In this document: piece by piece, positions 10,519-20,670 of the stretch | Layout: each line of letters starts with the position of its first letter | How positions within the stretch are numbered: the stretch's first letter is position 1 | Source: Chlorophyllum brunneum | Taxonomy: Eukaryota; Basidiomycota; Agaricomycetes; Agaricales; Agaricaceae | Direction: 5' to 3' | NCBI GenBank assembly: GCA_963576785.1 | Contig: OY756150.1 | Span: 1,178,001-1,242,000, forward strand | Length of the DNA: 64,000 bases | Program-made: the position numbers and the translations under genes | The notes under the pieces: generated by a model | What the model saw: only the letters and a program-made list of their open reading frames with translations | Told to the model about the DNA's origin: nothing | The model's database searches: none

Positions 10519-11196
10519 CTATTTCCCGGTGACGCTCTCAAAACCATGCCTAATCACATTTGCAATCTCCCTGTCTTTCGCCTGTTCGATCACTGACTCG
10601 TTTTTCTGCTGTCCCTCCTTCAGGAAGTGCTCCTGGACGAAATCAATTGCTATATATCAACAATTAGTACATTTAAATCATATACCATCCACTTGGCACG
10701 AACCTTTGTCCAACTGTCCTTCCCTTGCTTCACCACGAGAGCCACCACCTAATGCATTGTTCACCTCGTCCTCAATTTTGTCTCCGAAAGTTTTTGGCTT
10801 CGGAGGTTCCTCGTGTTTGCCGTGTAACACATCCGAGATCTTATCAAAGATTCCCTCGGGCTTCGGAGGCGGGGGTGGAGGGGCCTCCTCACCCTTCAGC
10901 ACATCACCAATCTTTTCGAGGATATTCTCTGGCTGGGTGGGGGGAGGGGGAGGAGGGGTTGTCTTGCCGTTGAGAGTATCGACAGCGTCACCAAGCTTTT
11001 CAAAGATGGATTTGGGCTCGGGTGGGGGAGGTGGAGGAGGTGGGGACGCTTCTGATATATTCAGCTTATCAGCCAACTCCTCAAACAGATTATTTCCCGA
11101 TTCTCCATGCCTCTGCGGAGGAGCAGGTGTTGGATCCTGAGAGTTCTGTTCCGCTTTATGATGGCTGCCGTGTGTGAGGCCTTCGATGAAATCCAT
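10519..11196 (-). CDS. Small proline-rich modular protein (conserved fungal, unknown function)
   Basis: Two exons (10704-11196 and 10519-10649) encode 207 residues with no signal peptide or membrane segment. After a His/Gln-rich start (MDFIEGLTHGSHHKAEQ) there are four short amphipathic helices of one pattern: LFEELADKLN, IFEKLGDAVD, ILEKIGDVLKG and IFDKISDVLHG. Runs of 6-8 prolines separate the first ones. A related DKIEDEVNNALGGG unit follows, then a C-terminal block (DFVQEHFLKEG, then NESVIEQAKDREIANVIR). That C-terminal block recalls a widespread fungal family without a defined function; I cannot name it. A TATAAAT lies about 60 bp upstream of the start. The repeats suggest expansion by internal duplication. 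Confidence 0.7.
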
Positions 11197-12114
11197 GGTG
11201 AGAGAGGATGGGGAGTTGGACGCTAGATCGTTGTCGCGATACCATGATGGATCCTGATTTATACAGTTGTCCCATGACCATCACCGTTAATGACGGACTC
11301 CAGATTGGAATCTGCTTTAATGTCCTGTGCCTTGACGGTACCTTAATAGGGCATAAACAAAACGAAAACACAGCATTGGCCGAACTTTACAGGATTGCGG
11401 CAGAGTAACTCTGAATATGACGGTCAGTAGTGAGGATCTGCAGGAGGACATAGGAAAGAGAGGGGAGAGTATTGTCCAATCGGAGGTACCACTTTCCAGA
11501 TTCAAATTTCTTTTTGAGGGTAATGAATGGATCACGGTATGCCAAGGACAACGCGATAGCATTTAGGGGTCTGGGGTCTGGGTTCTGGGGTTGGCGACCC
11601 GCATATTGTGCCTAGGAATGGAGAATCCATCAACGGAAGAGGTCTCGTCCCGGGCTAATGTTGTTTTAATCCTTTGTCTAGAAACCGGGCGATGAGGCTA
11701 AACAAGACAGTGGAAGAGGGAATTAGTGGCTTTGGTATCGCAGGCAGGATGTTTATGGCTGATCTAACGCAACGTCCCCATCCCAAATTTCGACTGGCCC
11801 AGAGGTAGGATGGCGAGATTGGAGAGCGGAAAGTGTTCATGCACCATCCTACGCAATCCCAGCTCGCGACCAGGGGAAGCACACTAAACCGGGGGAACAA
11901 AAAGTATACCAAGGCTGAGGTGTCATTTATTATGTGATGTGATAACAAGTTCATGGCGAGTATGCAAGTATATGCTGGTCGAAAGCGAAAAGAACGAAGG
12001 ACAAATCAAAGCGATAACCAAATGCTAGTATCTTACCCAAATAAATGCGAGTGAAGGAGTACCGCTGATGAACACTCCCTTAGCGAAAACCATTAACATA
12101 TAGTGGAACCAGCC
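11197..12114. other. Intergenic with a G-quadruplex-type run
   Basis: No gene supported. It holds the promoter of the proline-rich gene at its left and the 3' flank of the LDB17-like gene at its right. At 11566-11590 four G-tracts (4, 4, 3 and 4 G) are separated by 3-4 bases on the plus strand, a standard G4-forming pattern. Confidence 0.45.
11257..11263 (-). promoter_or_regulatory. TATA box of the proline-rich protein gene
   Basis: TATAAAT on the minus strand, 61 bp before the start codon at 11196. This position suits a Pol II TATA element with a short 5' UTR. Confidence 0.45.
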
Positions 12115-14489
12115 TCAACAGATCTTATTCTGGTGCCAGCTCGGAGTAGACTTGTCCGCGGTAGCTTTAATTAACGGCGCACCAGTAGCCTCCGACGACC
12201 GAATCACAGTGATCATTGCGCCACCATTGGTCTTGCCCACAGGAATTGCAGGAGGCTTCCTTCTCTTCGGTGGGGCAGGGGGAGGCCTCCGGCGCGGCTG
12301 CGACTGTACTTGGTCAGATGCAGAAGAAGTGGTAGAGGTAGGAGATGGTGCGGATGTGAGTGGCGGTGTTATACGAGTCTGGAGTGGAGCTGGCAGTCGG
12401 CTGCGGATATTAGTATCCGGTTGCAGTTGTGTAGGACTTGCAGGTGCAAGGAGCTGGTGGTGGTGGGTATGAAAGTCGTGTTCTGCGCCATGCGAACCTG
12501 CCCATTCATGGTGCTTGTGTGCATGCGTTCCTCCAACGATTGCTGAACCAGCAGTACCCCTTCGTCTGGGCGTACCGGGCCCTGAATCTGCCACAGCAGG
12601 TAGGCTGGCGGAACTTGAGTTACTGGTCCTCATCCGGTCGAGCGATGGCAGTGTTGGCCTGGGTTCGTTACGTCGGATCTTGAGGTTTTCCACACTTTTG
12701 CTCGATTTCAGCGCCTTGCCTTTAGAGTTGGAGCGTTCCAGTGTGGTCGCCGTCGTGACCTGCTGCTGGGGGCTGACTACGGAGGCGGATGTCTCGCTGT
12801 TGTTATCTGAACAGTGGCTCTCTTCATTCCTGCGTGCTCGTAGTTGCACACACCAGTCGCCAGATAGACAGCGTTCTACCAAGCGCTTGGTCGTAGGACT
12901 AATGTCTCGAATTTTGGAATTGCCCATCAATGATTCCAAGGTGTAGAGGATCTGGGGCCGTTTATAGGGATAATCACGGAGCTGAGTTTTGGTGAGGAGG
13001 GGGTGGAGAACCCGAAGGTAGTTATGGCGGAGCTGTTTTCTGGCGTCAGGTTGAGTATTAAGAAGTTGAGGAGAAATCATACCGATTCACTATCATGGTC
13101 GAGGTCTGCCAATTCGCGCAAAAACACGTCAACAAGCACACAAAGGTCATTGGTATAGAAATATTCCGATGTGCCTTTGGTTGTGAAGATGAGATATAGT
13201 ATCTTGAGGATGAGTAATTGCGTGCACAGGTCTTCCGATGTCTGTTCTGCAGAAGGATTGAGAACAAGGTTCGATAGTGAGTTGGTGGAAGTAGCACTAA
13301 CTTGCGCGATTGAGTATGAAAATCATGTTCTCTCCAAACGTTTTACTAAATCCGAGGCGGCGCATCAACACCCGGAAGACACGATTTTTAGTCTCCGCTG
13401 AATGGACATCGACATGATGGGGGGAATCTGGAGGGATTGAGGCGACCATAAATTGCTCGTTTAGCGAGACCTAGAGGATGTCAACTGTGTTCCCGGATCG
13501 ACGAGCCGAAGACTCACAATCAGCTTGATAACCGAGTAGTTAAAAGCGTCATCTTGCATATTTCTAGTCTGTTCTACGAGATCGAACAATTGGTCTATGA
13601 ACGTATCGTCGAAGACTCCTGTGGTAGATGATAAGTTGGATGTTGGGGATGACGACTATCATAAACATACGAAGATCCTGGAGAGAAAATTTCTGCATCC
13701 TGCAAACTTCGTACAACAACTTTACAGCTATTGTTCGTAACCTCGCCTCAATGGGAACAGGGATCGATGGTATTCCATTCGATGTACCTACAGTCCCTGT
13801 GTAGGTGTCTTCAACATCGGGATCGACATCGACCATAATGTGGTCCATGAGCAAGGGGAGGAGCAGCTGCCAGCGTTTCTGTGACCTGAAGAAATCCGAC
13901 TTCCGTTTGCCATACCAAAAGAGGACGTTGTAAGAGATGAACTGCGAATGTGGGTCTGTGTTCTGCATACAAAAATAGCATCAGAGGAGACTGCGGACAC
14001 AGAGAGTGGAAGTGGCTGGGAGAGTCGCAAATATAGATGCGGGGGTTGGGGGACTCACGGAGTAAACATTATCGACAATTATTTCACACATTCGCTCAGA
14101 GTGAAATTCAAAGAGCTCTGAGTCGAGTAACATCTTGAAGGCATGCTCCAATTGTAGAGGGCTCTGCAAATATTGTTCTGTGGGTCTATCAGATTCCCCT
14201 GGCAAATTTCATCTGAACAGAGTGCACGTGCCATGATACGCCGTGCAAAGGGCTAGAAATCTTCTGAGGGCAGCATCGAGCAGTGTAAGCGTCTGATACT
14301 CATTGCTAGGCAATTTGAGGACGTCCTCAAGTTCTGGAAACAAGTCTCAAATCAGTGAACTCAAGGTCAGTGATTGACTGGCTGGAACTCACCGGACCAG
14401 AACTGCTGAGCAGTTTCAATAAGATATATGATGCCGAGGCCATCATCCATAACGACTGCGGGAACTAGGTTTGTCTCTATATGTTCCAT
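12115..14489 (-). CDS. LDB17/SPIN90-type actin-patch regulator
   Basis: Fungal homolog of Ldb17/SPIN90, which acts at cortical actin patches during endocytosis (Arp2/3 regulation). It starts at 14489 (MEHIETNLVPAVVMDD). Exon pieces give TLLDAALRRFLAL, ALRMLLDSELFEF-like sequence, NTDPHSQFISYNVLFWYGKRKSDFF, LRTIAVKLLYEVCRMQKFSL, VFDDTFIDQLFDLVEQTRN, FGENMIFILNRA and TTKGTSEYFYTNDLCVLVDVF. The last exon, 12115-13032, begins LRHNYLRVLHPLLTK. This is the SPIN90/Ldb17 leucine-rich domain. The last 200 residues are disordered with SH3-ligand-like proline clusters (RRRPPPAPPKRRKPP). One junction near 14220-14270 could not be resolved with a GT donor; a GC donor would work. Confidence 0.8.
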
Positions 14490-16029
14490 GCTGCGGCGCC
14501 CGGACTAGCTAGCTCGACAGAGCAGCGAGGTCAAGAATTCGATGTGGAGTACTAAATGACCAAGACCCTAACCCCAGCTCTCCGCGTCTCATTAAATGCG
14601 GGGAGCCCAAGCGGTGCCAAACAGAGCAGTTCAAATCAAGATTTCGTAAGCGGCTGCTCAGACTCTCCATTAAGCGACGAATCACTTGGGAGCAGGCCTT
14701 CGAAATTTGGCTGAAACAGACCAGCTTGATCTACTGTTCGGGTGGCCATGGTCACCGGAGAGATTTGGTTCAACCCCTCAAACGAGCCTCTGGAAATTCG
14801 CTCCCTCAGCAGCGAGTTTAGAGGCTTGCGTCGGGTATAACCTTGGCCCAGTTGGGTGATCCGCGCGGATTCAGCACCCAGGAACAGCTGACAGAACTGA
14901 GGATAGCGTAACGAACGTTAAAGTCACCCGAGCCTCAGGCCTCAGGCCTCAGGACTCGACCGGGCAAGGAAGTCATTACCTGCCGTCACAGTGGTCCCTC
15001 GAACTCCGGGCGCTGTAAGGCTGTCCACAACAACTCTCACGAAAAAACTCATAAATATACGAGGGAAAGGGGTGCTTGAAAAAGTTCTACGACATTTATA
15101 TGGGGCCAGGAGTGGAACATCTAAAAGGTTCTCTTTGTCATCAACCGTTACATCCCATTTGTCGAAGTTCTCTAATCCTGCTGTTAACGTCTTCCTCCAG
15201 TCACCTCAATTAGGTGTTTCGTTTTCGAGTATTTCATCGTGAGGCTATCAGGAGCGAGCTCCCTGACCTCTGCTAACCTCTCTGTATTTTAGCAGGATGA
15301 TGTTTTTATGGTTCTCTAGTGAGTAAAACACAGTTTTTCGTGAACATACGCACACTGAGTCTCGGTTGTAGCCTCTCCCGAGTGATGAGATCGGTTCTTG
15401 CTAGCCGCATGGTGCTAAACATACGGGAGAGTATGCGTGAGAGTTGATGACTTTGTTTGCGCAGGCTTTCTTCGGAAAATCTGAGCAGGCAACCCAATGG
15501 CCACTCCTCCACAGTTAGGGCCACCTCCTACAATAATAACTATCTTCGGTATACAACTCTCTCTGCAGCTTTAATAGCCAGGGGCTCTCCCCGCGCCTCG
15601 AGGCGATAATCCCCATCCCTGTATATCTATACGCCAAAAAAAATTCGCATTGGACCTTGTTTCCTTTCTCTCGATTCACTCTACGGTAAAGGCAGTCTGG
15701 AAGCATGGAATCAGACATGTTTGACAACATTCCAGCTCCTGCCATAAAAAAAGCGCGTAAATCCAAATATAGCGCGTAATTTGATAGTCGATAACCAGTC
15801 GGGCTGTGATTATTATCTAGTGGTACGAACTATAATACGAAGCGGAACTACTCCCTATAAAAGGCTGATCGGTTGTATATAACTGACGAATGTGAAGTAT
15901 CATCCTGGTGGAGAGAATTACCCGGATGACACGCACCACGCTAGAGGATACAGCATGACATGAAGGCTTCGTCTGACGGTCTAGTCAACTTTGACTTACG
16001 GGACAAACATAAATCCATTGTTGGGCTTT
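14490..16029. other. Intergenic, little content
   Basis: No gene supported. A CCTCAGG heptamer repeats three times at about 14933-14953. Two minus-strand frames near 15306-15524 and 15515-15766 resemble no family. The left end must include the LDB17-like promoter. Confidence 0.45.
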
Positions 16030-17160
16030 GGTAAAATAAATCCTATTCAGTAAGTGCAGAAGGTGGCGGATGACAAAAGTACTTACGTTTCGAACGACCA
16101 AAGGCAAGATGATGACCGAGAAGGCTAGTGGACATCATGATCAGAGGATGGTGAAGCTCAGTAACCTGACTTACTCAGAAGATACACGTAGAATAAAACA
16201 CCTGTCAGTGATTTTGAGGTTAGCATCCATCCGATAGGTAACCATAAATTGTCCTCAACCTTCATTGTATACTTTTTCCATCAGACTACGGCGTAGTGAG
16301 GACTGGGAATCTCCTGACGAAAATACCACAAACAACATATGAGAAACCAAGGTGTTTGAGTGGATTATTACAAAACATACTGATTCGAATCGTTGGAATG
16401 AGAGCGAGCACAAACATAACTTTATCGGTTTTGTCAGGATGGGCTTGCTGGCATGACGAACCTAATACCATACCAAGATCATAGCACAAGACAACAAGAG
16501 GATCGAGATACGTGTTGTTGTCTGAAGTACTCAACATGCAACCGTTGAATCCCGTCGAGGGGTGAATAGCTAGGTCATGGATTTTTTCAGTTCCATTATA
16601 ACGTCAAACAGGTGAAACCGAGAAATCCTACCCTTTCCCCCTTCCATGACATCCTCAGCCTTGCGGGTAAGGAAAATTACAGTCGTTAAGCACACGACTG
16701 ACGTTCCAAGGACAAACCTCTTGTCATTTCCCCACATGATCCACAAGCGAACGAAAAGGATCACTGGACAAGTGAGGACTCATTGAGAAACACACACTTC
16801 ACAACCGTAGAACAGCGCACTTTCGGACAAGTATAACCCAAATATCTCTATAACTAGGATAGGAGCTTAGGTCCGCAATAGCGTCAGCTCGTTAGAAATC
16901 ACTCACAGAGCTGAGCCTGCTCGAGCTTTCGACAGTCCAAGGAACCGTTCCATTTGATATTTCCCAACACTTCCAGCCATGGTCAGGTCAAATTTTATGA
17001 AGAAAAATGTGCGCACAGGATTCTTGGAGAATTATGTTCACGATAATGAGGTATCGGTTTAGAAAAAATCCCGCTTTCAAAAATGTCCATCTTGAAAACC
17101 AGACCAGAGCAACCTCCTGGTTGAATGTCAGGAGATAGTCATACACCTATAATCGAAACC
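16030..17160 (-). CDS. DUF6533-type membrane protein, incomplete or decayed
   Basis: Minus-strand exons match the N-terminal DUF6533 module of basidiomycete multi-pass membrane proteins: VYDYLLTFNQEVALVW, then FSRWTFLKAGFFLNRYL just below 17146. Further on come membrane segments CPVILFVRLWIMWGNDKRF with VLGTSVVCLTTVIFL (about 16764-16670), LVVLCYDLGMVLGSS (about 16500) and GVLFYVYLL (about 16200). I cannot find a convincing start exon or C-terminus, so the gene may be decaying or have a very short first exon. The function of the family is unknown. The boundaries are approximate. Confidence 0.45.
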
Positions 17161-19139
17161 CCTGTCAAGGGATAGGGAAAATGTGAAAGTACCATCACCT
17201 ACAAATACCGATAATGTAGCAGCTGTCGGACAGTGTCAGGTAAATTGGATTTGCTGGTGTATGTGCCAACACACCATCCACAAACTAGATTATTTGGTCA
17301 GTCTTGGGCGATGTCTTTAGCAATGGACACTCGCCTTGTAATTTCGGAGTTGTTGCGCACCATGGATGGCTTGATCAGCTAAGGTCATTCTTGGATAAGT
17401 GTGAAGGATTAATGTTACTCGTTCAGTTCCGTCAGGTTATCGTTCGGTTTATGTACCCCCGACACATCAGCCTACACAACCACCAACTGCACCTTTTACA
17501 AATATCATCTCAGCTGAGGCGTAATGAGACCCCCAAATGCCTATGATGGGCAAAATTTTGAACGCGACAGGCCTGTGGTTGCAACTAATCAGCGCGGTCA
17601 AGTTGTTTGCCGCTGCCCGCCCAAGCTATTCTTTGACAGTGTTTCGTTTTGGTCGCGGTTGAGGCCTAAAATTGCGTAATGAAGCGGGTGGATTATCTGG
17701 GCGACTGGAGATAGATCATCGTGAACAGGTGCAGATGGAGAGTTGAAAATATCCTGCAAAGCTAGAAGGCAAGCGCCACCAAGTGGGCACACTACAGCAG
17801 TCCATGGCATATGGTGGCATCTGTCAGATAATGAAGGGTGGAATCTGTCATCAGATCTAGAGTGGTAATTATCGTGAGATCCGCAGGTAGGTTTATTTTG
17901 GCGTTTAATTTGGCACTGGACTTGGGACCGTTGTTCGAATGATCAAATGTTCAAGCGCGTGCGGAGCTCTTCTGGCCAAGCGGCCGAACATTTAGGGTAG
18001 CACTGAAATTGGATCGTCAGACTAAGAGCTATCTCTTGTATCGTACTCCAGCTTGAGTCCGAAAAGACTGTGTTTCGGTGCCCTAGGCCTCTGAGTTCTC
18101 TCAAACCCAAGTGCAGCAACAGACTCATCTAAGGATCACCTCGCATGTGCAATTAGCTGGGTTGATGGAATTGTCATATATGGAGTATCATGTAGTAGTA
18201 TCATCCTGGTAGAAAGAGCTTGCAGAAGCAGGCTTGAAAGGCGGAATGGGTTGAATTAGGTCCATCTCTCCTGATCGTTGAGTAAAAAGGAACTCACAGG
18301 ATCATACAACTTAATGCATGATTTCCCTGCCATCTACGGTTCGAACAACGAACTTTCCCATTAAAGCAACTCTTCGGGACCAAGAACAGACCAAAGGTCA
18401 AGCTTTCAAGACTCCAGCTCCGTGCCTTGAAGACAGAGAAAGGGATCATCCCGCGGTGATATCGTTTAGCGGCCCGAGAACAGGGAAGGTGGGTGTGATC
18501 ATCAAGAAGCAAGGATGGTTCTACACATCATTTTGGTTTTGTTGGGACATTTACCGTCCATTGTTTGTGTCGATCAGCCGGGGCGGAGCTTGTAGAAACA
18601 CTAGTCCAGTGCAAATGCGGAGCTATAGTCGAACCTAGTCTGCGAGGTGAGATCGCCAACGTTTGAGGCGCCAATCTTTGGGCTTGTGCTATGCAATGTG
18701 AGCGGGGACATCCGAGTTGTATTTCAACCCCTGACCAAGTTCTACAAGCAAACTTGAAGGCAGTGCCGAGCCTGCTTGCAAACAGATTTGCGTGACATAC
18801 CCCGACTCTTCATAGGATTACTTATGCGTCCTCCGGCATGAATTCCTCCCGGTTTTCTAAACTGGTTGGCAAACACGTCTGTTAGTTCGGAACACTTCAT
18901 GTGTCATGGTCAGGTTTCGAGGAGTGTTATACATGTCACCTGAGCCTTTGTAGGAGCGTAGTCAACTTTATTTATGTCATTGCATGTTATAAGCCCGAGA
19001 AGCCTCCGATCCGAACATGAGATCTCTTCAAGCCCGCGGTTTTCTCGCTCATATCCCGGCTAAAATCAAGTGCATGGAATCCGTCCTACCCTTGAAGGAA
19101 CGGATTCGGAAGAGACGGTCTTTGTCTCTTCCCTCCTTC
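17161..19139. other. Intergenic, gene-poor
   Basis: About 2 kb without a supported gene. Frames on both strands are short (70-106 codons) and lack family features. The right end must contain the promoter of the CE1 esterase. An in-frame ATG for that gene also exists at 19017, but the signal peptide points to 19140. Confidence 0.45.
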
Positions 19140-20211
19140 ATGTTCTCCTTCGGAAACTTCCTTCTCCTGGCCGCCAGCACCCTCAGTGTCAGTGTTGCGG
19201 CTGGTTCTCTTCAGCAAAAAACTGGGGACTGGGGTTCCAACCCGACGAATGTCCGCTTCTTCTACTACAAGCCTTCAAAGATCCAAGCCAATGCCGCCCT
19301 CATAGTCGCCATGCATTACTGTACTGGCACCGCTCAAGCATACTTTTCTGGCACCCAATATGCCGACCTCGCCGATCAATATGGCTACATTGTGATTTAC
19401 CCTGAGGCTCCTGATAGCGGAGGATGCTGGGATGTACACAGCACTGCGACCTTAACACATGATGTCGGCGGTGATTCATTGGCTATTGCCAACATGGTCC
19501 GCTACGCGGTCTCTAACTGGAATGTTGATGCGTCGCGCGTATTCATGACCGGAACCTCTTCTGGTGCTATGATGACTAACGTGCTTGCTGGCGCGTACCC
19601 AGACATCTTCAGAGCCGGTGCAGCCTTTGCTGGTGTTCCCTATGGCTGCTTCGCCAGCCCGGATATGTGGCAAAGTCAATGTGCAGAGGGACAGCTCACG
19701 AAAACCCCTCAGGAATGGGTTAGTCCGTACGACTTGTTTCGCATTTGAACAGTTCTGACTGTTCTCGCCAGGGCGACCAGGTTCGCAGCGGCTACCCGGG
19801 TTACACTGGCTCCCGTCCCAAAATGCAGATTTGGCATGGTACTAAGTAAGTAGGCTTACAACCCTTGTTACGAGGCAGCTTATTACTTGACTGGAACGTA
19901 GTGATACTATCCTCGATTATAATAACTTCGACGAGGCAGTCAAGCAGTGGACTAATGTTTTCGAATACGACCAGGTTTCTGCCTCTGTTCAACAAAACTC
20001 GCCACTTCCAGGCTGGACTCGTTTTACGTATGGCCCCAGCTTCCAGGCCATCAGTGGCCAGGATGTAAGCCACAGCATTCCTGTTCAGGAGAAAGATGTT
20101 CTGGTGTGGTTCGGCATTGTCGGCACCACTACCCCTACCGTCACAAGCACGAGTACGAAATTGATTCCCGGTGGTACTGGTGCAGCTCAATTTGGTAAAT
20201 GCGGAGAGTGA
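19140..20211 (+). CDS. Secreted CE1-type esterase (acetyl xylan/feruloyl), C-terminal module aborted
   Basis: Secreted carbohydrate esterase family 1 enzyme that removes acetyl or feruloyl groups from xylan. It starts at 19140 with signal peptide [21 protein letters not shown]. Exons are 19140-19718, 19772-19845 and 19902-20211 (320 residues). It shows [13 protein letters not shown], the nucleophile elbow [25 protein letters not shown], and MQIWHGTNDTILDY with the acid. The catalytic domain ends WFGI. A Ser/Thr linker then leads to [13 protein letters not shown], the start of what is normally a family 1 cellulose-binding module, and an in-frame TGA follows at 20209. A strong GTGAGT donor overlaps that stop. 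Candidate downstream exons give only a few Cys residues, not a full module. The 3' end is therefore uncertain. Confidence 0.85.
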
Positions 20212-20670
20212 GTTGCTTTGCAGTGATGTCGCCAAACTGAGAACTCGCTGAACTAGCTCTGCTTTACCTCGATAGTGCTTCTAAATGTCCTCAGCCGAAG
20301 AATTGCAAATGTAAGTCGCAGGTTGCAAGGGATGTCGCCAGAGACGAGCTATAATAACGCGTCGAGATTCATTGCTACACTTCATATGCATCTGAGTGTT
20401 GAGTACAATAAATATGGTGACATCAGATTCACAGAGTGAGGACTGACCCTGGGTAAACCGGTTACCTTGTTGCCGAAAAATGCATGTCAAGGCTCCGACT
20501 GTCTTGTTCAATGTCATTTTCCCAGTCATTCGGGCGCATCAACACAGACCCCTCTTGGGGTAGCTAGATCATAAATAAAAGTCAGTATTGGTTATCCAGG
20601 CAACCCTGTTTTCGGCTTGTTCGGGCGGTCCTTGCGGAAGCTGGGCAGCACATTTAGGCCAGTTCCAACC
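20212..20670. other. Intergenic, possible remnant of a binding-module exon
   Basis: It contains possible spliced continuation of the CE1 gene (acceptors near 20255 and 20276; the latter gives Cys-containing DASKCPQPKNCK) and the VWA8 promoter. No complete gene is seen. Confidence 0.35.

Noticed and set aside
12152..12946. Plus-strand frames opposite the LDB17-like last exon
   Set aside because: They are shadows of the proline/serine-rich tail on the other strand, without domain features.
14933..14953. CCTCAGG triplicate as a regulatory array
   Set aside because: Three short units in a gene-poor region are more simply explained by replication slippage.
15880..18210. Repeated word TATCATCCTGGT at about 15898 and 18197
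   Set aside because: The match does not extend beyond about 20 bases, so it is not supported as a duplicated element.
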